NCBI RefSeq assembly: GCF_033304615.1
Contig: NZ_CP129118.1
Location: 1,050,001 to 1,114,000, forward strand
Source of the DNA: Sporosarcina oncorhynchi
Lineage (GTDB): Bacteria; Bacillota; Bacilli; Bacillales_A; Planococcaceae
Direction of reading: 5' to 3'
DNA length: 64,000 bases
The notes beneath the pieces are model-generated. The model was not told where the DNA came from and did not search any database. It was given only the letters and a program-made list of their open reading frames with translations. The position numbers and the translations under genes were made by a program. Each line of letters opens with the position of its first letter. The first letter of the stretch is position 1. Shown here one piece after another: positions 63,731-64,000 of this stretch.

Positions 63731-64000
63731 ATGGAAAACAACAATATGGGATTGAAGATTCTAGTTCACGCAAGCGCATTTTTTGCACCTTTTTTAGTAC
63801 CATTCATTCTTTATCTGGTCATTGACGATTCTGAGGTTAAAAGATTGTCCATACAGGCATTATTATTCCAATTAATTATGGGTGCTTTGATTTTTATTTC
63901 AGCGATTCTAGTTATCGTACTCATTGGTATTCCAATGCTTATCGGATTCGGTTTAATGACAATAATTGTTCCGATTATCGGTATTGTAAAGACTTTGCAA
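63731..64000 (+). CDS. DUF4870-like membrane protein (3' end outside window)
   Basis: Ninety codons are visible, starting MENNNMGLKILVHASAFFAPFL and containing three hydrophobic stretches; the N-terminal helix pair with LVPFILYLVIDDSE and RLSIQALLFQL fits the Tic20-like DUF4870 family. GAAGGAGG lies upstream. The frame is open at the window edge. Confidence 0.75.
   Translation, partial: MENNNMGLKILVHASAFFAPFLVPFILYLVIDDSEVKRLSIQALLFQLIMGALIFISAILVIVLIGIPMLIGFGLMTIIVPIIGIVKTLQ

Overview
The window reads as chromosomal DNA from a low-to-mid GC, endospore-forming Bacillota, most likely the Planococcaceae (Sporosarcina-like). Grounds are the B. subtilis-type gene content (AbrB, LytH-like and YaaH/SleL-like spore peptidoglycan enzymes, a CotF/YhcQ-type coat protein, PepF, a YvdT/R/S-like efflux unit), strong Shine-Dalgarno sites with many TTG/GTG starts, and T-box and S-box leaders. 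The assignment rests on recognised proteins, not on rRNA, and no rRNA or tRNA gene was seen.

Layout. 1-6 kb: the C-terminal part of a HelD-like helicase, a DUF421 membrane protein, ThpR, a large-subunit catalase interrupted by one in-frame TAA, and a HAD hydrolase. 6.5-9.6 kb: a serine-biosynthesis operon (class V aminotransferase plus serA) behind a T-box leader. 9.7-16 kb: DUF3231 protein, prolyl oligopeptidase, LytH-like M23 peptidase, thioredoxin-like protein, GDPD, AbrB, YitT-family protein. 16-17 kb: SAM-I riboswitch and metA. 17.6-24.8 kb: metallophosphoesterase, rhodanese, second DUF421 protein, malic enzyme, a TetR/SMR-pair efflux unit with palindromic operators, HAD phosphatase, pseudouridine synthase and coat protein. 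25-31 kb: LysM-GH18 spore hydrolase, glutamate dehydrogenase, argG with ARG-box-like sites, DUF218 protein. 31-39 kb: hisJ divergent from hisZGDBAFIC, with hisH missing. 39-48 kb: rlmN, a sigma-B-type stress gene, a two-component system with a Sco protein divergent from a His-rich YtkA-like lipoprotein, an ASCH protein and a GNAT. 48.5-52.6 kb: an accessory patch of small orphan genes, dispersed repeats and an IS110-family element with a structured leader that may be a bridge RNA. 52.6-64 kb: methyltransferase, RluF-like synthase, aminotransferase, PepF, two Nudix proteins, thioesterase, DUF1992 protein, NagZ and the start of a DUF4870 membrane protein.

The most unusual content is not a gene. 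Six tandem-repeat arrays, about 2.4 kb in all, fill intergenic gaps at 6.0, 28.3, 28.5, 30.2, 40.7 and 59.9 kb. They belong to four unrelated sequence families, yet all are built on a repeat step of about 21 bp (about two helical turns), often arranged into 42-bp or exactly 82-bp higher-order units. The three arrays of the CGAAACGTA family all lie between convergent genes, and two of them run into the 3' end of the neighbouring gene. They create long stop-free frames that look like ORFs but are best explained as repeat artefacts. I know of no described function for them.
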